DNA from: a virus
Virus record (IMG/VR): IMGVR_UViG_3300042546_000558
Span: 1 to 25,172 of that record
DNA length: 25,172 bases
Reading direction: 5' to 3' (one strand)
Below the pieces are notes generated by a model. The model was given only the letters and a program-made list of their open reading frames with translations, was not told the origin of the DNA and did no database searches. Every line of letters starts with the position of its first letter. The first letter of the stretch is position 1. Positions 23,632 to 25,172 of this stretch are shown in pieces. A program made the translations under genes and the position numbers.

Positions 23632-23968
23632 AAATGAAGTACCAGTGCTTTATCAAACCTTGGCTAGTTGGTTTGATGACAAGCCGCCAGACTTTATAAA
23701 GACCAAAACTATTAGAGCCTTGGAAAGACACGACAAGGCCGAAGGAACTAGAACAAACAAAAGCATAGATTGGTTTAATAGTTTATCAGACGAGCACAAA
23801 GCCGAAGTGCGAGAATTTGCTTTAGTGCAAAATCGTTATTTATTGCAAGCTGAACGCAAAAAATTAGCCGTTAAGTTTGGCTTGCCAGAGGGATTATTAG
23901 CACAACGTTTAGAATATTTACGGCCTGTTTTAAAGGCTGAGAGACAAAAGGGGCTAAACAATGCTTAA
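23618..23968 (+). CDS. Hypothetical helical protein
   Basis: The 116 residues include FDTRNEVPVLYQTLASWFDD at the start and a long helical C-terminal half (EVREFALVQNRYLLQAERKKLAVKFGLPEGLLAQRLEYLRPVL). The segment KKLAVKFGLPEGLLAQRL could be read as a helix-turn-helix (helix, F-G-L turn, helix), but this is weak. AAGAGG lies 7 bases before the ATG, supporting translation. The gene overlaps its upstream neighbour by 14 bases and its downstream neighbour by 8. I do not recognise a family. It could be a small DNA-binding protein of the accessory operon. Confidence 0.55.
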   Translation: MFDTRNEVPVLYQTLASWFDDKPPDFIKTKTIRALERHDKAEGTRTNKSIDWFNSLSDEHKAEVREFALVQNRYLLQAERKKLAVKFGLPEGLLAQRLEYLRPVLKAERQKGLNNA

Positions 23969-24512
23969 ATATAAAACAAAGAAAGCACTAGACGAGGCCA
24001 ATAGACAAAAAGGTGAACTTGGCCGCAAACAAGCTGGAATTAAATATATTATTGATAGTTATACTAATTTATTTATCAATAATATTCCGCCGTCCGAGTT
24101 GATTGATAGTTTGAAGTCGCTGAGTAAGACTTTTGCAGAATTGCGTAATTTATTAATTCGGTTTAAAAAAGAAGAAAAGTATTTAGCTTTAGACTTGCCT
24201 AATTTGCTTGTCCGTGATTTGGTATTGCTTTTTATCACTCCAGAAAAAGAATTAGCGCATTTTGACTACAATGAAAAATATAAAAATCATAGTTATACGA
24301 AGGAAATAATGGATTCAATAACCGAATTTCAAAATGGAAAGCCATTAAAAGGTTACGGAATAATACTTGATTTGGAAGATGAAATTAATTTGATGTCGCT
24401 CTTTGAAGCCGAAGGATTGGTCAAAAGAGCCGACAATGCAATAATGATTTGTAAATGGTTGGTTGATTGTTTACAGCTCAAAATAATAAAACTGGAAGGA
24501 GTACAAATATGA
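23961..24512 (+). CDS. Hypothetical charged helical protein
   Basis: The 183 residues are mostly helical and lysine/glutamate-rich, without a signal peptide, zinc motif or nucleotide-binding loop. A possible coiled coil covers roughly residues 40-75 (ELIDSLKSLSKTFAELRNLLIRFKKEE). A beta-hairpin-like GYGIILDLEDE occurs near residue 130, and a final helix carries two cysteines. AGGGG lies about 8 bases before the ATG, and the stop overlaps the next start as ATGA. No family is recognised. Its tight coupling with the MazG-like gene suggests a joint function, but the sequence does not show which. Confidence 0.55.
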   Translation: MLKYKTKKALDEANRQKGELGRKQAGIKYIIDSYTNLFINNIPPSELIDSLKSLSKTFAELRNLLIRFKKEEKYLALDLPNLLVRDLVLLFITPEKELAHFDYNEKYKNHSYTKEIMDSITEFQNGKPLKGYGIILDLEDEINLMSLFEAEGLVKRADNAIMICKWLVDCLQLKIIKLEGVQI

Positions 24513-24706
24513 AAGATCCAATTACACAGCGTTTGCATGCCAAAATGGAGCGGCAAAAAGAAAAAGGCTTATCCAAGTATGGTCAGTTACTTTCAGAAGC
24601 GAATTTAAGCGAGGAAGAACTGATTGAGCACGCTATTGAGGAAACTATTGATAAGTTGTTTTACTTAGAGGCACTGCTGGCTAAAAAGACTAATTTTATA
24701 AAATAA
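24509..24706 (+). CDS. Small all-helical protein, MazG-like
   Basis: I chose the ATG at 24509, which overlaps the previous stop as ATGA and is preceded by AAGGAG at 24496-24501. A TTG at 24467 is far less likely. The 65-residue product reads E-K-G-L-S-K-Y-G near residues 18-25 and H-A-I-E-E-T-I-D-K-L-F-Y-L-E at 41-54. The 'K-Y-G ... H-A-x-E-E-x-x-D-x-x-x-Y-L' pattern is typical of small phage proteins annotated as MazG-like nucleotide pyrophosphohydrolases, with E44, E45 and D48 as possible metal ligands. The protein is shorter than true MazG domains, so it would need to form oligomers or may not be catalytic. Proximity to thyX suggests nucleotide-pool control. Confidence 0.6.
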   Translation: MKDPITQRLHAKMERQKEKGLSKYGQLLSEANLSEEELIEHAIEETIDKLFYLEALLAKKTNFIK

Positions 24707-24743
24707 AAGTGTGGCAAAATCGGTCAATTGGTAACATAAAAGG

Positions 24744-24762
24744 AAGGAGACAACATGAAATG
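24744..24762 (+). promoter_or_regulatory. Ribosome binding site with a two-codon minigene before the exported-protein start
   Basis: AAGGAG at 24744-24749 lies 5 bases before an ATG at 24755 that is followed by AAA and TGA. The TGA (24761-24763) overlaps the ATG at 24760 of the exported protein. Ribosomes may load on the minigene and reinitiate, or use the second ATG directly at a 10-base spacing. Confidence 0.45.
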
Positions 24763-25131
24763 ATTAAATTAGTATTATGTTTATTGGTAGTTTTACCATC
24801 ACTGGCCGAGGTTAGAGTTTTTGAACTTGACGAAAATACTAACGCACCAGTTAATATCGGCGGCGATCATTATGCCCAAAAATGCGATTCGCAAAGAACC
24901 AAAAGAAGAGCGCACCAATTGGGCTTTATGAGCGATCAAAAAAGGCTAGATATTAATATGCAAACCGCTTGCTATGATGTTTGCAAGGATTTAGCTAGCG
25001 GAGAGAGTACAGTATCTTGCATCCGTGAGTGCAATGACCAACAGAGGGAACAACGCAAAGAAGGCTGGGAAAGAGGCAATTCGCTGATTAATGGCTTAAG
25101 TCCTTTGTTTTTATTGCTAAAGGCCTTATAA
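24760..25131 (+). CDS. Exported protein with a twin CX3C motif
   Basis: I chose the ATG at 24760 and not an in-frame GTG at 24709, because it gives a compact signal peptide: M-I-K, a hydrophobic run (LVLCLLVVLP) and a signal peptidase I site after SLA at residue 16. The mature part is about 107 residues, charged and helical. It has five cysteines, four of them spaced C71-x3-C75-x11-C87-x3-C91, which predicts a helical hairpin held by two disulfides in the oxidising periplasm. The C-terminus (NGLSPLFLLLKAL) is short and hydrophobic. No lipobox is present. The family is unknown. Possible roles are a periplasmic lysis helper, an anti-superinfection factor or a virion-associated periplasmic protein. 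An untested reading frame begins 2 bases downstream. Confidence 0.65.
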   Translation: MIKLVLCLLVVLPSLAEVRVFELDENTNAPVNIGGDHYAQKCDSQRTKRRAHQLGFMSDQKRLDINMQTACYDVCKDLASGESTVSCIRECNDQQREQRKEGWERGNSLINGLSPLFLLLKAL

Positions 25132-25132
25132 A

Positions 25133-25172
25133 ATGACTCCAGAAGAACTATTTTTTACAAAAGTCCTTCCGC
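25133..25172 (+). CDS. Start of a further gene, cut by the window end
   Basis: An ATG at 25133, 2 bases after the previous stop, opens a frame with 13 complete codons to the window end: M-T-P-E-E-L-F-F-T-K-V-L-P. The opening loosely resembles the N-terminus of phage glucosaminidase- or muramidase-type lysins, which often start 'M-T-P-x-E-F', but this is far too little sequence for a call. No Shine-Dalgarno sequence is visible. Its tight spacing supports membership of the same operon. Confidence 0.4.
   Translation, partial: MTPEELFFTKVLP

Noticed and set aside
1-25172. tRNA genes, integrase, attachment sites, insertion sequences
   Set aside because: I looked for cloverleaf-type segments, transposase or recombinase motifs and flanking repeats and saw none. 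Genes fill nearly the whole window.

Overview
The window is one continuous block of an AT-rich tailed bacteriophage (or prophage) genome. Every credible gene lies on the plus strand, and most genes touch or overlap their neighbours. The head genes (HK97-type portal, serine protease and capsid protein), the tail-assembly frameshift, the long tape measure and the gpJ-like tail-tip protein identify a long-tailed siphovirus. The tail-tip order (tape measure, distal-tail-like protein, hub-like protein, NlpC/P60-like peptidase, large tip protein) resembles that of alphaproteobacterial phages and gene transfer agents. The cell-wall enzymes fit a Gram-negative host. The host assignment is inference; there is no integrase, repressor or host flank to test it or to tell lytic from temperate.

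Positions 1-8958 hold packaging, head and neck genes: large terminase (5' end cut by the window edge), portal, Mu gpF-like minor head protein, prohead protease, major capsid protein, two small head proteins, head-tail adaptor and head-closure protein. Next comes a 526-residue fibre-like beta-rich protein in an unexpected place, followed by gp10-like neck and DUF3168 tail-terminator proteins. Positions 9005-20738 hold the tail: a small beta-rich protein, the tube protein, two tail chaperone frames joined by a -1 frameshift at A_AAA_AAG, tape measure, tip complex, receptor-binding fibre and a probable fibre accessory protein. An M15 peptidase (20744-21172) ends this module.

An AT-rich gap with an inverted repeat (21173-21237) separates it from an accessory cluster (21238-25131). 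The cluster contains a zinc-ribbon protein, thymidylate synthase ThyX, an HNH endonuclease, an alpha/beta hydrolase, a small protein sharing a duplicated domain with the zinc-ribbon protein, two unrecognised proteins, a MazG-like helical protein and an exported twin-CX3C protein. A further reading frame starts at 25133 and runs off the end. ThyX and perhaps the MazG-like protein would support thymidine supply for an AT-rich genome. The most novel material is the duplicated K-E-V-x-Y-T-P-R-T domain around the hydrolase, the fibre-like protein in the neck module and the exported twin-CX3C protein.

No noncoding stretch exceeds 65 bases. I saw no tRNA, rRNA, CRISPR array, insertion sequence or attachment site.
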